Positions 43,972-53,345 of a stretch of 64,000 nt of DNA are shown here, piece after piece. Where the stretch lies: positions 3,115,001 to 3,179,000 of the forward strand of contig NC_015556.1 in the NCBI RefSeq assembly GCF_000213805.1, read 5' to 3'. Every line of letters begins with the position of its first letter. Positions within the stretch are counted from its first letter, which is position 1. The notes below the pieces were generated by a model that was not told the origin of the DNA, ran no database searches, and saw nothing but the letters and a program-made list of their open reading frames with translations. Both the position numbers and the translations under genes were made by a program. Source of the stretch: Pseudomonas fulva 12-X. GTDB lineage: Bacteria > Pseudomonadota > Gammaproteobacteria > Pseudomonadales > Pseudomonadaceae.

Positions 43972-44568
43972 ATGAAAGCGCTGTTTGCCTTACTCGGCAG
44001 TTACTGGAAGGTTCTGCGCCGCCCCAGCGTGCACTACAGCCTGGGCTTTCTGACCCTGGGCGGCTTCATCGCCGGGATCATCTTCTGGGGCGGTTTCAAC
44101 ACCGCCCTGGAAGCCACCAACACCGAACAGTTCTGCACCTCGTGCCATGAAATGCGCGACAACGTATTCGTCGAACTGCAGGACACCATCCACTACAACA
44201 ACCGTTCCGGCGTGCGCGCCACCTGCCCGGACTGCCATGTGCCGCACCAGTGGACGGACAAGATCGCCCGCAAGATGCAGGCCTCCAAAGAGGTATGGGG
44301 CAAGATCTTCGGCACTATCGACACCCGCGAGAAATTCCTCGACAAGCGCCGCGAGCTGGCCGAGCACGAATGGGCGCGCCTGAAGGCCAACGACTCGCTG
44401 GAATGCCGTAACTGCCACAACTTCGATTTCATGGACTTTACCCGCCAGAGCAAGCGTGCCGCGCAGATGCATTCCACGGCGCTGGCCAACGGCGAAGCCA
44501 CCTGCATCGACTGCCACAAGGGCATCGCCCACAAGCTGCCGGACATGCACGGCGTGCCCGGCTGGTAA
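43972..44568 (+). CDS. napC: Tetrahaem quinol dehydrogenase NapC
   Basis: Membrane-anchored NapC/NirT-family cytochrome that passes electrons from quinol to NapAB. 198 residues: one N-terminal helix, then four CXXCH sites (CTSCH, CPDCH, CRNCH, CIDCH). GAGGAGG stands before the ATG. Last nap gene; with napGH absent, NapC is the likely sole quinol route. Confidence 0.97.
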   Translation: MKALFALLGSYWKVLRRPSVHYSLGFLTLGGFIAGIIFWGGFNTALEATNTEQFCTSCHEMRDNVFVELQDTIHYNNRSGVRATCPDCHVPHQWTDKIARKMQASKEVWGKIFGTIDTREKFLDKRRELAEHEWARLKANDSLECRNCHNFDFMDFTRQSKRAAQMHSTALANGEATCIDCHKGIAHKLPDMHGVPGW

Positions 44569-44589
44569 GCGGCGGGCCGGCGCGGCAGA

Positions 44590-45312
44590 ATGCCGGCCAT
44601 GAGCAAAGCCCCTCTACCCCGCTGCTGCAGCCCCCTCGCCGATCACTGGCCGTTCACGCGGCCACTGGCCGGCGCGCAGTTGATCAGCACCCATTTCGAC
44701 CCAACCCGACTTGATGAAGGCGACTACCTGGCCGCAGGCGTGCCGCCGGTGCGCGGCGTCGCCAAACGCCAGGCCGAGCACCTGGCCGGGCGTCTGTGCG
44801 CACGCGAAGCGCTGTATCGGGTAACCGGCGTGCCCAGCGTACCAGCGGTCGGTGAGGACCGGGCGCCGCAATGGCCGGCGCAGGTCAGTGGGTCGATCAC
44901 CCATGGCCAGGGTTGGGCAGCGGCTATCGTTGCGCCAAGTTTGCAATGGCGCGGTCTGGGCCTGGATGTCGAACAGATTCTGCCTAGCGATCGCGCCGAA
45001 CGGCTGGTGGGCGAAATTCTCACCCCTGACGAGCTGACCCGCATCGCCGAGCTGAGCCCCGAGCAACGCGCCTGGCAGATCAGCCTGACCTTCTCGCTCA
45101 AGGAAAGCCTGTTCAAGGCGCTCTATCCGCTGGTGCTCACACGCTTCTATTTTCACGACGCCGAGCTGCTCAGCCTTGACCCGGCGCAGCAAACCGCGCG
45201 GTTGCGCCTGCTTATCGACCTGAGCGAAGAGTGGCAAGCCGAAACCGAACTGGCCGGCATGTATGCCGAGCTAGACAATCAGGTACTCAGCCTGGTGGCC
45301 ATCAAGGCCTGA
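44590..45312 (+). CDS. pcpS: 4'-phosphopantetheinyl transferase, PcpS type
   Basis: Transfers phosphopantetheine from CoA to carrier proteins; PcpS is the single broad-range enzyme of P. aeruginosa. 240 residues. Motifs: ISGSITHG-like VSGSITHGQGWAAAIV, Mg2+ site GLGLDVEQI, and FSLKESLFKALYP. ATG 44590 resembles the known start; ATG 44599 is an alternative, and no strong ribosome site favours either. It follows napC by 21 bases but is probably unrelated in function. A pcpS-nap neighbourhood is known in P. aeruginosa. Confidence 0.93.
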   Translation: MPAMSKAPLPRCCSPLADHWPFTRPLAGAQLISTHFDPTRLDEGDYLAAGVPPVRGVAKRQAEHLAGRLCAREALYRVTGVPSVPAVGEDRAPQWPAQVSGSITHGQGWAAAIVAPSLQWRGLGLDVEQILPSDRAERLVGEILTPDELTRIAELSPEQRAWQISLTFSLKESLFKALYPLVLTRFYFHDAELLSLDPAQQTARLRLLIDLSEEWQAETELAGMYAELDNQVLSLVAIKA

Positions 45313-45328
45313 ATAAGCACTTGCTCTT

Positions 45329-45427
45329 GTAGCCTGCGGTTGAGCGCAGCGATACCCAGGGTGAACTCACAGACGGCGCCGATCTCAAGACGGCTCCCGG
45401 GTATCGCTTCGCTCAACACCGGGCTAC
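45329..45427. repeat. Inverted repeat with TTGAGCGCAGCGATACCC arms
   Basis: GTAGCC..GGTTGAGCGCAGCGATACCC (45329-45358) pairs imperfectly with GGGTATCGCTTCGCTCAACACC.GGCTAC (45399-45427). It looks related to the dispersed GTAGG-GGGTT family common in pseudomonads. It lies between the phosphopantetheinyl transferase and aminopeptidase genes. Confidence 0.75.
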
Positions 45428-45515
45428 CTGAACGGATCCCTGCATACGCACGGAAACGCCAACAGCGCCGCGGGCAAATCCGATAAACTCGGCACATTGC
45501 CGTCCGGAGTGCCCC

Positions 45516-46805
45516 ATGCGCGAAGAATTGAATCAAGGCCTGCTCGACTTTCTCAACGCCTCCCCTACACCGTTTCACGCCACCAGCAGCCTGGCCATGC
45601 GCCTCGAAGCTGCCGGTTACCGCCAGCTCGACGAGCGCGCGCCCTGGTACACCGAAGCCGGTGGCCGCTATTACGTGACCCGCAACGATTCCTCGATCAT
45701 CGCCTTCAAGCTCGGCACCCGCTCGCCGGTCGAAGGCGGCGTGCGCCTGGTCGGCGCCCATACCGACAGCCCCTGCCTGCGCGTCAAGCCCAACCCGGAG
45801 CTGGAGCGTCAGGGTTATTTCCAACTCGGCGTCGAGGTTTACGGCGGCGCGCTGCTGGCCCCCTGGTTCGACCGCGACCTTTCGCTGGCCGGCCGCGTCA
45901 CCTACCGCCGCGACGGCAAGGTGGAAAGCGCGCTGATCGACTTCTACCAGCCGATTGCCGTGATCCCCAGCCTGGCCATCCACCTCAACCGCGAGGCCAA
46001 TCAGGGCTGGGCGATCAACGCGCAGAACGAATTACCGCCGATCCTCGCCCAACTGGCCGGTGCCGAGGGTGCCGACTTCCGCGCCCTGCTCAGCGAGCAG
46101 CTGGCCATGGAGCACGACTTCAACGCCGATGCGGTCCTCGACTACGAGTTGAGTTTCTACGACACCCAGAGCGCCGCCGTGGTGGGCCTGAACCAGGACT
46201 TCATCGCCAGTGCGCGCCTCGATAACCTGCTGTCCTGCTACGCCGGCCTGCAGGCGTTGCTGGACTCCAGTGACGAGGAAACCTGCGTGCTGGTCTGCAC
46301 CGACCACGAAGAAGTCGGCTCCAGCTCGGCGTGCGGCGCCGATGGCCCGATGCTCGAGCAGGTGCTGCGCCGCGTATTGCCCCAAGGCGATGATTTCGTG
46401 CGTACCATCCAGCGTTCGCTGCTGGTCTCGGCGGACAACGCCCACGGCGTGCACCCCAACTACGAAGCCAAGCACGACGGCAATCACGGGCCCAAGCTCA
46501 ACGCCGGCCCGGTAATCAAGATCAACAGCAACCAGCGCTACGCCACCAACAGCGAAACCGCCGGTTTCTTCCGCCACCTGTGCCTGGAAAACGAAGTGCC
46601 GGTGCAGAGTTTCGTGACCCGCAGCGACATGGGTTGTGGCTCGACCATCGGCCCGATCACCGCCAGCCAGCTGGGTGTGCGTACCGTCGATATCGGCCTG
46701 CCGACCTTCGCCATGCACTCGATTCGCGAGCTGGCCGGCAGCCAGGATCTGGCGCATCTGGTGAAAGTGCTCGGCGCCTTCTACAACAGCCATGACCTGC
46801 CATGA
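45516..46805 (+). CDS. apeB: M18 family aminopeptidase
   Basis: Cytoplasmic dinuclear zinc aminopeptidase of the aspartyl-aminopeptidase family, 429 residues, normal length. Metal ligands are visible: histidine in [13 protein letters not shown] near residue 85, aspartate in [10 protein letters not shown], glutamates in [10 protein letters not shown], aspartate in VSADNAHG, and histidine in [11 protein letters not shown] near the C-terminus. Likely trims N-terminal residues from peptides during turnover. The gene is followed closely by gmhA (7 bases), with no obvious functional link. Confidence 0.94.
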   Translation: MREELNQGLLDFLNASPTPFHATSSLAMRLEAAGYRQLDERAPWYTEAGGRYYVTRNDSSIIAFKLGTRSPVEGGVRLVGAHTDSPCLRVKPNPELERQGYFQLGVEVYGGALLAPWFDRDLSLAGRVTYRRDGKVESALIDFYQPIAVIPSLAIHLNREANQGWAINAQNELPPILAQLAGAEGADFRALLSEQLAMEHDFNADAVLDYELSFYDTQSAAVVGLNQDFIASARLDNLLSCYAGLQALLDSSDEETCVLVCTDHEEVGSSSACGADGPMLEQVLRRVLPQGDDFVRTIQRSLLVSADNAHGVHPNYEAKHDGNHGPKLNAGPVIKINSNQRYATNSETAGFFRHLCLENEVPVQSFVTRSDMGCGSTIGPITASQLGVRTVDIGLPTFAMHSIRELAGSQDLAHLVKVLGAFYNSHDLP

Positions 46806-46812
46806 GGCGACC

Positions 46813-47400
46813 ATGATCGAACATATCCGCAACAGCCTGACCGAAGCCCAGCGCGCCCTCGACGCCTTTATCGGCAATGCGCAGACGCTGGCCAACATCG
46901 AGCGCGCCGGCAACCTGCTGGTGAGCAGCTTCGAGGCCAAGGGCAAGGTGTTTTCCTGCGGCAACGGCGGCTCGATGTGCGATGCCATGCATTTCGCCGA
47001 GGAACTGACCGGGCGTTATCGCAAGAACCGCCCGGGCATCGCCGCAGTGTCGATCAGCGACGCCAGCCATATCAGCTGCGTGGCCAACGACTTCGGTTAC
47101 GACCACATCTTCTCGCGCTACGTGGAATCCCACGGCCGTGAAGGCGATGTGCTGCTGGCCATCAGCACCAGCGGCAAGAGCCCCAACGTGGTCAAGGCCG
47201 CCGAAGCGGCCAAGGCCCTGGGCATCAAGGTCATCGCGCTGACCGGCAAGCCCGGCTCGCTGCTGGAAAGCCTGGCTGACGTGTGCATCTGCGCGCCGGG
47301 CGGCGATTTCGCCGACCGCACCCAGGAGCTGCACATCAAGGTCATCCACATCCTCATCGAACTGGTCGAGCGTCAGCTCAGCCCGGAAAACTACGCCTGA
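46813..47400 (+). CDS. gmhA: Phosphoheptose (sedoheptulose-7-phosphate) isomerase
   Basis: First step of ADP-heptose synthesis for the LPS inner core. 195 residues from ATG 46813. SIS domain with [40 protein letters not shown] and the catalytic glutamate/histidine near [15 protein letters not shown]. It resembles enterobacterial GmhA more than the DiaA-like paralogue that pseudomonads carry elsewhere, which raises the question of redundancy. Other heptose genes are not adjacent. Confidence 0.92.
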   Translation: MIEHIRNSLTEAQRALDAFIGNAQTLANIERAGNLLVSSFEAKGKVFSCGNGGSMCDAMHFAEELTGRYRKNRPGIAAVSISDASHISCVANDFGYDHIFSRYVESHGREGDVLLAISTSGKSPNVVKAAEAAKALGIKVIALTGKPGSLLESLADVCICAPGGDFADRTQELHIKVIHILIELVERQLSPENYA

Positions 47401-47459
47401 GCGCGGGCGGCGCCAGCTGGCGCCGCCTGACCTTTACCCGCGTGATGGAGAGTTCGCGC

Positions 47460-49628
47460 GTGATCCGCTTCCACGCCCTGCTGCGCCCCTTGCTGTTGCT
47501 GATGCTGCTGACCTGCTCGAGTGCCCAGGCGGCGGGCATCCCCACGCTGTTCGGCAACACCGGCAACACCGGCAACGCCAGCAATACGCAGCCCCAGGCG
47601 GATCAGCCGCTGGATCGCTCCCTCGACGAAGTGATCCAGTCACTGGAAAACGACAAGCAGCGCGCGCAACTGCTCAATGACCTGAAAACCCTGCGCGACA
47701 CCACCCAGAAGGCCCAGCCCGAAAGCCGCGACGGCGTGCTGGGGCTGATCGGCAACGCGCTGACGGACATCGAAAGCCAGTTCTCGGGCGAACAGAGCCC
47801 CCTGGCGCGCTGGCAGCTGGAGCTGTCGCGCAGCCGCAGCGAGCTGGCGGCGCTGCTGCCCGAAGCCAGCGAGCGCTTCGCGCTGATCAGCAATTTCGCC
47901 TTGATCATCGGCGTGTGGAGCCTGCTGGCCTTCGGGCTGCGGGCGCTCAGCCACCAGGTGCGCCTGCGCTTCGGCCTGGCCGAGGAGCTGCCGCAGAACC
48001 CACGCCCCACAGATCTCTTGCGCTTCGCGCTGCGCAAGCTCGGCCCCTGGTTCGCCGCACTGCTGATCACCGGCTACCTGAGTTACGTGCTGCCCGCTTC
48101 CCTGGGCCGCGACCTGGCCATGGTGCTGGCCTATGCGCTGGTAGTGGGCACCTGCTTCTCGGCGATCTGCGTGATCGCCTTCTCGCTGCTCGACGGCCCG
48201 CACCGGCGCACCGCCCTGAACATCCTGCGCCGCCGCGCCTTTCGCCCGTTGTGGCTGATCGGCAGCTTCGCCGCCTTTGGCGAGGCGCTCAACGACCCGC
48301 GCCTGGTCGCCAGCCTCGGCGGCAACCTGGCGCACACCACGGCGACGCTGACCAACGTGCTGGCGGCGCTGTGCACGGGCTTGTTCATCATCCGTTTCCG
48401 CCGCCCCATCGCCCACCTGATGCGCAACCAGCCCCTGGCGCGGCGCCTGCGCCAGCGCGGCATCAGCGAGACCGTGGAGCTGCTCGGCAGCTTCTGGTAC
48501 CTGCCCGCCCTGGCCCTGGTGGCAATTTCCCTGGCAGCGACCTTCGTGTCGGCCGGCGACACCAGCACGGCGTTTCGCCAGTCGCTGGTGTGCACCGTGC
48601 TGCTGGTCACCTGCATGGTCATCAATGGCCTGATCCGCCGCCGGCTGTTCAAAAGCCGCTCGCGCCACCGCCGGCATGCCGCGTACTTCGAGCGCTTTCG
48701 CAACTTCTTCCACACCATGCTCAGCCTGGCCGTGTGGCTGGTGTTCTTCGAGCTGGGCCTGCGCGTGTGGGGGCTGTCACTGATCGGTTTTGCCCAAGGC
48801 GATGGCCACGAAATCAGCCTCAAGGTGATCGGCCTCAGCGCCACCCTGGCCTGTGGCTGGCTGGTGTGGATCGTCGCCGACACCGCGGTACATCACGCGC
48901 TGACGCGCTCGCGCAAGGGCCAGACCAACGCCCGTGCGCAGACCATGATGCCGCTGATCCGCAATGTGCTTTTCGTCAGCATCTTCATCATCGCGGCCAT
49001 CGTCGCCCTGGCCAACATGGGCGTGAACGTCACCCCGCTGCTGGCCGGTGCCGGGGTCATCGGCCTGGCCATCGGCTTCGGCGCGCAGTCGCTGGTGGCC
49101 GACCTGATCACCGGCCTGTTCATCATCATCGAGGATTCCCTGGCCATCGACGACTACGTCGACGTCGGCGGCCACCTGGGCACCGTCGAGGGCCTGACCA
49201 TCCGCACCGTGCGCCTGCGCGACATCGACGGCATCGTGCACACCATCCCGTTCAGCGAGATCAAGAGCATCAAGAACTACTCGCGCGAGTTCGGCTACGC
49301 GATCTTTCGCGTCGCCGTGCCCCACGACATGAACATCGACGACGCCATCAAGCTGCTCCGCGAAGTGGCCACCGAACTGCGCAACGACACGCTGATGCGC
49401 CGCAACATCTGGTCGCCCCTGGAGATTCAGGGCGTGGAGAGTTTCGAGTCCGGCAACGCGGTGCTGCGCGCGCGCTTCAAGACCGCGCCGATCCGCCAGT
49501 GGGAGGTTTCACGCGCCTTCAACCTGGCGCTCAAGCGCCACCTGGACGAATCCGGCCTGAGCCTCGCCACGCCGCGCCTGACCGTGCAGATGATGGCGCT
49601 CGCCCCGAACAAGGCCGACGGGCAGTAA
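47460..49628 (+). CDS. Large MscS-family mechanosensitive channel, YbiO-like
   Basis: 722 residues. Signal-like start VIRFHALLRPLLLLMLLTCS, a short periplasmic coiled region, about ten helices, and the MscS pore domain: pore helix GVIGLAIGFGAQSLVADLIT, then the beta domain EDSLAIDDYVDVGG. I prefer GTG 47460, with GGAGAG 7 bases upstream, over ATG 47445, which lacks a ribosome site. Such channels release solutes during osmotic downshock. The layout recalls E. coli YbiO (about 740 residues); the exact orthology is not certain. Confidence 0.9.
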   Translation: MIRFHALLRPLLLLMLLTCSSAQAAGIPTLFGNTGNTGNASNTQPQADQPLDRSLDEVIQSLENDKQRAQLLNDLKTLRDTTQKAQPESRDGVLGLIGNALTDIESQFSGEQSPLARWQLELSRSRSELAALLPEASERFALISNFALIIGVWSLLAFGLRALSHQVRLRFGLAEELPQNPRPTDLLRFALRKLGPWFAALLITGYLSYVLPASLGRDLAMVLAYALVVGTCFSAICVIAFSLLDGPHRRTALNILRRRAFRPLWLIGSFAAFGEALNDPRLVASLGGNLAHTTATLTNVLAALCTGLFIIRFRRPIAHLMRNQPLARRLRQRGISETVELLGSFWYLPALALVAISLAATFVSAGDTSTAFRQSLVCTVLLVTCMVINGLIRRRLFKSRSRHRRHAAYFERFRNFFHTMLSLAVWLVFFELGLRVWGLSLIGFAQGDGHEISLKVIGLSATLACGWLVWIVADTAVHHALTRSRKGQTNARAQTMMPLIRNVLFVSIFIIAAIVALANMGVNVTPLLAGAGVIGLAIGFGAQSLVADLITGLFIIIEDSLAIDDYVDVGGHLGTVEGLTIRTVRLRDIDGIVHTIPFSEIKSIKNYSREFGYAIFRVAVPHDMNIDDAIKLLREVATELRNDTLMRRNIWSPLEIQGVESFESGNAVLRARFKTAPIRQWEVSRAFNLALKRHLDESGLSLATPRLTVQMMALAPNKADGQ

Positions 49629-49733
49629 CCGGAACCACCGCACATCCGCACGGACTGCCCGGCCCAGGCATGCCCGACGCGCTGCACTTTCCGTTACCAT
49701 GCGCCCACGTTTACCAACCGATAGGGACATCTC

Positions 49734-50330
49734 ATGGATATCTCCACCCTTATCATCATCGCCGTACTGGTCGTGGTGGTCTTCTACGTGATCAGCGTCT
49801 ACAACCGCCTCGTCGCCCTGCGCAACCGCTACCAGAACGGCTTCGCGCAGATCGAGGTGCAACTCAAGCGCCGCTACGACCTGATCCCCAACCTGGTGGA
49901 AACCGCCAAGGCCTATCTGTCCCACGAGCGTGAAACCCTGGAAGCGGTGATCGCTGCGCGTAACGGTGCAGTCGACGGCCTCAAGCAAGCCTCGCAGAAC
50001 CCGGGCGATGCGCAGAGCATGAATCTGTTGGCCAATGCCGAAGGCGCACTGAAAAACGCCATGGGCCGCCTCAATGTGACGGTCGAGGCCTATCCGGATC
50101 TCAAGGCCTCGCAGAACATGCAGCAACTCAGCGAAGAGCTGTCCAGCACCGAGAACAAGGTGGCCTTCGCCCGCCAGGCCTACAATGACGCGGTCACCGC
50201 CTACAACGCCTACCGCCAGAGCTTCCCGCCGGTGGTGCTGGCCGGCGCCTTCGGGCACGGCAGCGACGCGGCGCTGCTGGAATTCGCCGACAGCGCGGCG
50301 ATTCAGGATGCGCCCAAAGTCGCCTTCTGA
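49734..50330 (+). CDS. lemA: LemA family protein
   Basis: 198 residues: N-terminal membrane helix (LIIIAVLVVVVFYVISVYNR) followed by the LemA helical domain with the conserved NGFAQIEVQLKRRYDLIPNL. Exact role unknown. LemA proteins often pair with membrane metalloproteases or TPM-domain proteins, and here an M48 protease follows after 16 bases. This is not the GacS kinase, which was also once called LemA. Confidence 0.92.
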   Translation: MDISTLIIIAVLVVVVFYVISVYNRLVALRNRYQNGFAQIEVQLKRRYDLIPNLVETAKAYLSHERETLEAVIAARNGAVDGLKQASQNPGDAQSMNLLANAEGALKNAMGRLNVTVEAYPDLKASQNMQQLSEELSSTENKVAFARQAYNDAVTAYNAYRQSFPPVVLAGAFGHGSDAALLEFADSAAIQDAPKVAF

Positions 50331-50346
50331 GCACGGGATCTAGCGG

Positions 50347-52233
50347 ATGGATTTCTTCGAGCATCAGGATCGCGCCAGGCGTAACACCTCACGTCTGGTG
50401 ATCCTGCTGATTCTGGCGGTGGTCACTCTGGTGGTCAGCACCACCCTGGTGATCGCCATCGCCTGGCAGGTTTATCAGTACGGCAACTACGGCCTGCAGT
50501 CGCTGAGCCACGAGCTGCTGCTCGGCGTAGCGGCGGTGGTGGTCGGCGTGGTGCTACTGGGCTGGGCGTTCAAGGCGTCGCAGCTCAGCGCCGGCGGCAA
50601 GGTGGTCGCCGAACGTCTGGGCGGCCGCCTGCTCAACCTCAAGCCCGAAGGCCTGCACGAGCAACGGGTGCTCAACGTGGTCGAGGAAATGGCCCTGGCC
50701 GCCGGCGTGCCGGTGCCGCCCGTGTACCTGCTCGAAGAGCCCGCCATCAATGCCTTCGCCGCCGGCCTGCGGCCTGAGAACGCGGTGATCGGCATCACCC
50801 GCGGCGCCGTCGAACGGCTCAACCGCGATGAACTGCAGGGCGTGATCGCCCACGAATTCAGCCACATTCTGCATGGCGACATGCGCCTCAATACCCGCCT
50901 GGTGGCTGTGCTGCACGGTATCCTGCTGCTTGGCCTGATCGGCGAGCTGCTGATGCGCGGCGTCGGCCACAGCGGCGCCGCCCGCACCTCCAGCCGCTCC
51001 GATGACAAGGGCCGCGGCAATGCTGTGGCGCTGGTCATGGTGGTCGGCCTGGCGCTACTGGTGATCGGCTACGCCGGCACCTTTTTCGGCAACCTGATCA
51101 AGGCTGCGGTCAGCCGCCAGCGCGAATTTCTCGCCGACGCCTCGGCCGTGCAGTACACCCGCAATCCCAACGGCATCGCCGGGGCGCTCAAGAAGCTCGG
51201 CCGCGGCTCACGGCTCGAAGCCAGCCACGCCGCCGAGTACAGCCATATGTATTTCGGCCAGGGCCTGGCGCTGAGCAAGATGATGGCCACCCACCCGCCG
51301 CTGGAAGAGCGCATCCGCCGCATCGATCCGAACTGGAAAGGCGTGGTACTCGGCGACGAGGTGTTCGAGGCACCTGCGCAGCCCACGGTGTCGCAACAGG
51401 CGGCTACCGCAGGCTTCAGCGCTGCCGCGGCGAGTGCCGCCATCGCCAGCATCGGCGATCCGCAACCCCTGCATTTGGAAGAAGCCCGCGACAGCCTGGC
51501 GCAGATCGATGAGCGCCTGCGCGACGCCGCTCACGACCCACACGGCGCACTGACGATTCTCTATGGCCTGCTGCTGGGCCCCGACGACGCCACCCGCCAG
51601 CAGCGCATGACCTGGATGCAGGCCAACCTGCCGCCCCTGCTGGCCGACCGCCTGCTGGAGCTGGCCGAGCCGCTGCAACGGTTGCCCGCCGGGCGTCGCC
51701 TACCGCTGCTCGAACTGGCCATTCCCGCGCTCAAGCAACTCGAGCCCCAGGACTTCGTCAGCCTAAAGCGCGACATCGGCACCCTGCTGATCAGCACCGG
51801 GCAACTTGGCTTCATGGAATGGGCGCTGCTGCGCATCGTCGAGCGCAACCTGGGCATGCAACGCCCCGTGCAGGGCCGCCTGCCGCTGGCCGCGCTGGGC
51901 AATGAAAGCTGCGTGCTGCTGGCGGCCCTGGCACGGGCCGGCAATGTCAGCGAGCAGGCCGCCGGCGAGGCCTTCCAGGCCGCCTGGAGCACCCTGCCAT
52001 TCACCGACCGGCCCTTTGCCGAACAGCGCCACGCCGGGATCAACGAACTGAACGATGCACTCAACCGCCTCAACCAGATGCGCCCGTTGCAGAAGCCTCA
52101 GCTGCTAAAGGCCATGGCCCGCTGCATCGAGCACGACGGGCGCATCAGTGCAGGTGAAGCGGAATTGATGCGCGCCGTGGCCGATACCTTGGATTGCCCG
52201 ATGCCGCCGCTGCTGAGTGATCGTCAGGCTTGA
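50347..52233 (+). CDS. M48 family membrane metalloprotease with TerB-like tail
   Basis: 628 residues. Two N-terminal helices (about 18-42 and 55-75), then the M48 domain with zinc motif HEFSH at 169-173 and the third ligand E260 in QREFLADASAVQYTR, plus a membrane hairpin between them. Residues about 370-628 are an extra helical region ending in ARCIEHDGRISAGEAELMRA, which resembles TerB-type domains; plain HtpX is only about 290 residues. Likely a membrane protein quality-control protease. Paired with lemA. Confidence 0.92.
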   Translation: MDFFEHQDRARRNTSRLVILLILAVVTLVVSTTLVIAIAWQVYQYGNYGLQSLSHELLLGVAAVVVGVVLLGWAFKASQLSAGGKVVAERLGGRLLNLKPEGLHEQRVLNVVEEMALAAGVPVPPVYLLEEPAINAFAAGLRPENAVIGITRGAVERLNRDELQGVIAHEFSHILHGDMRLNTRLVAVLHGILLLGLIGELLMRGVGHSGAARTSSRSDDKGRGNAVALVMVVGLALLVIGYAGTFFGNLIKAAVSRQREFLADASAVQYTRNPNGIAGALKKLGRGSRLEASHAAEYSHMYFGQGLALSKMMATHPPLEERIRRIDPNWKGVVLGDEVFEAPAQPTVSQQAATAGFSAAAASAAIASIGDPQPLHLEEARDSLAQIDERLRDAAHDPHGALTILYGLLLGPDDATRQQRMTWMQANLPPLLADRLLELAEPLQRLPAGRRLPLLELAIPALKQLEPQDFVSLKRDIGTLLISTGQLGFMEWALLRIVERNLGMQRPVQGRLPLAALGNESCVLLAALARAGNVSEQAAGEAFQAAWSTLPFTDRPFAEQRHAGINELNDALNRLNQMRPLQKPQLLKAMARCIEHDGRISAGEAELMRAVADTLDCPMPPLLSDRQA

Positions 52234-52252
52234 GGGTTAAAGGGCAACCTAT

Positions 52253-52316
52253 TGTGGGAGCGCGCCATGCGCGCGAAATCGCGGGCATGGACCAGGGGTC
52301 CCCGCCCGCTCCCACA
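52253..52316. repeat. REP-like palindrome, copy 2
   Basis: TGTGGGAGCG ... CGCTCCCACA arms around GCGCGAAATCGCGGGCATG, with an insert ACCAGGGGTCCCCGCC. Same family as 24933 and 63492. It sits 20 bases past the metalloprotease stop, between convergent genes. Confidence 0.88.
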
Positions 52317-52358
52317 GGAAGTTCGCTTCAGCCCACAGACACCACAAATCAAACCCGC

Positions 52359-53237
52359 CTAGAGCCCTGAACGCCCCACCGCCCCAAATACCTGAGTCCA
52401 GTAGATGGTCGCCTGGCTCTGCGGGTTGCTGGCGTAGGCTGCACCCATTTCCCGGAAGTCCGGGTTCATCAGGTTGTAGCAGTGCGACGGGCTGGCCAGC
52501 CAGCCCTCGACCACCTGCTGGGCGCGCCCCTGACCGGCGGCAATGTTCTCGCCGATCACCGTCCAGTCGTAGCCTGCGGCAGTGGCGCGGGCACCGACCA
52601 GGCTGCGGTCGCTGCCCTGGTGGCTGAACAGGCTGTTCATCGCCATGTCGCGACTGTGGGCCAGGGCGGCCTGGCCCAGGGCATCGTTCCAGGTCAGCGG
52701 CTCGGCGGCATCGAAGGGCTGGTCGCCACATTGGCGCGCTGAACTACGGGCCTTGTTGACCGCGGCCAGAATCGCCTTGCCTTCCTCCTGCCAGTCGCCC
52801 AGACGTGCCGGCAGCAGCGCGCGGGCCAGTACCACCTGCCAGCTGTTGCCCTCGTGGCGCACGCCGATATCGGCGAACTGCGCGTCCTGCAACTGCTTGC
52901 AGTACGACTGCTGCAGCATGGCCATGGCCGCTTGCGGCGTGTCCGGGCCGGTGACGCGGATCAGTTGCACGGCTTCGGCCTGGTAGCCGGCCTGCTGCAG
53001 CGCCTGCTGCAATTGCTCGGATGAATTGACCTGCTGCCCGGCCAGCCGCCGATCAGGCGCCAACGGGCCGGCGGCCGGACTGGCTTGCCCGCCGCAGCCC
53101 TGCCCCGCCTCGCGGTAACTGTTGATCAATTTGGCCAGTTGGTCGGCTTCATCGCCCCTCGCAGTCCCTGCGGCACTCGCGCAAAGCAGCAACGCTGCCG
53201 TAACGATTTGCCGAACCCGCTTGGGTGAATCACTCAT
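52359..53237 (-). CDS. Exported CAP-domain (SCP-like) protein
   Basis: 292 residues from ATG 53237 (MSDSPKRVRQIVTAALLLCA) with a signal peptide cut after ARG. The C-terminal CAP domain shows the typical HSRDMAMNSLFSHQGSDRS, GENIAAGQ and HCYNLMNPDFREMGAAY segments. Bacterial CAP proteins lack a general known function. The N-terminal 140 residues contain three or four cysteines and a separate fold I do not recognise. It stands alone, convergent with the protease gene. Confidence 0.88.
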   Translation of the reverse strand: MSDSPKRVRQIVTAALLLCASAAGTARGDEADQLAKLINSYREAGQGCGGQASPAAGPLAPDRRLAGQQVNSSEQLQQALQQAGYQAEAVQLIRVTGPDTPQAAMAMLQQSYCKQLQDAQFADIGVRHEGNSWQVVLARALLPARLGDWQEEGKAILAAVNKARSSARQCGDQPFDAAEPLTWNDALGQAALAHSRDMAMNSLFSHQGSDRSLVGARATAAGYDWTVIGENIAAGQGRAQQVVEGWLASPSHCYNLMNPDFREMGAAYASNPQSQATIYWTQVFGAVGRSGL

Positions 53238-53345
53238 CCGTGCATCCTCTCGATCCGCTCTGCCAATCTGATGATGGACAACCGCTTGAGCCAAATGCTT
53301 CAGGCAATCGCTCCATCGGGTAAAACCGCGTTAGACTCGGGCGCC

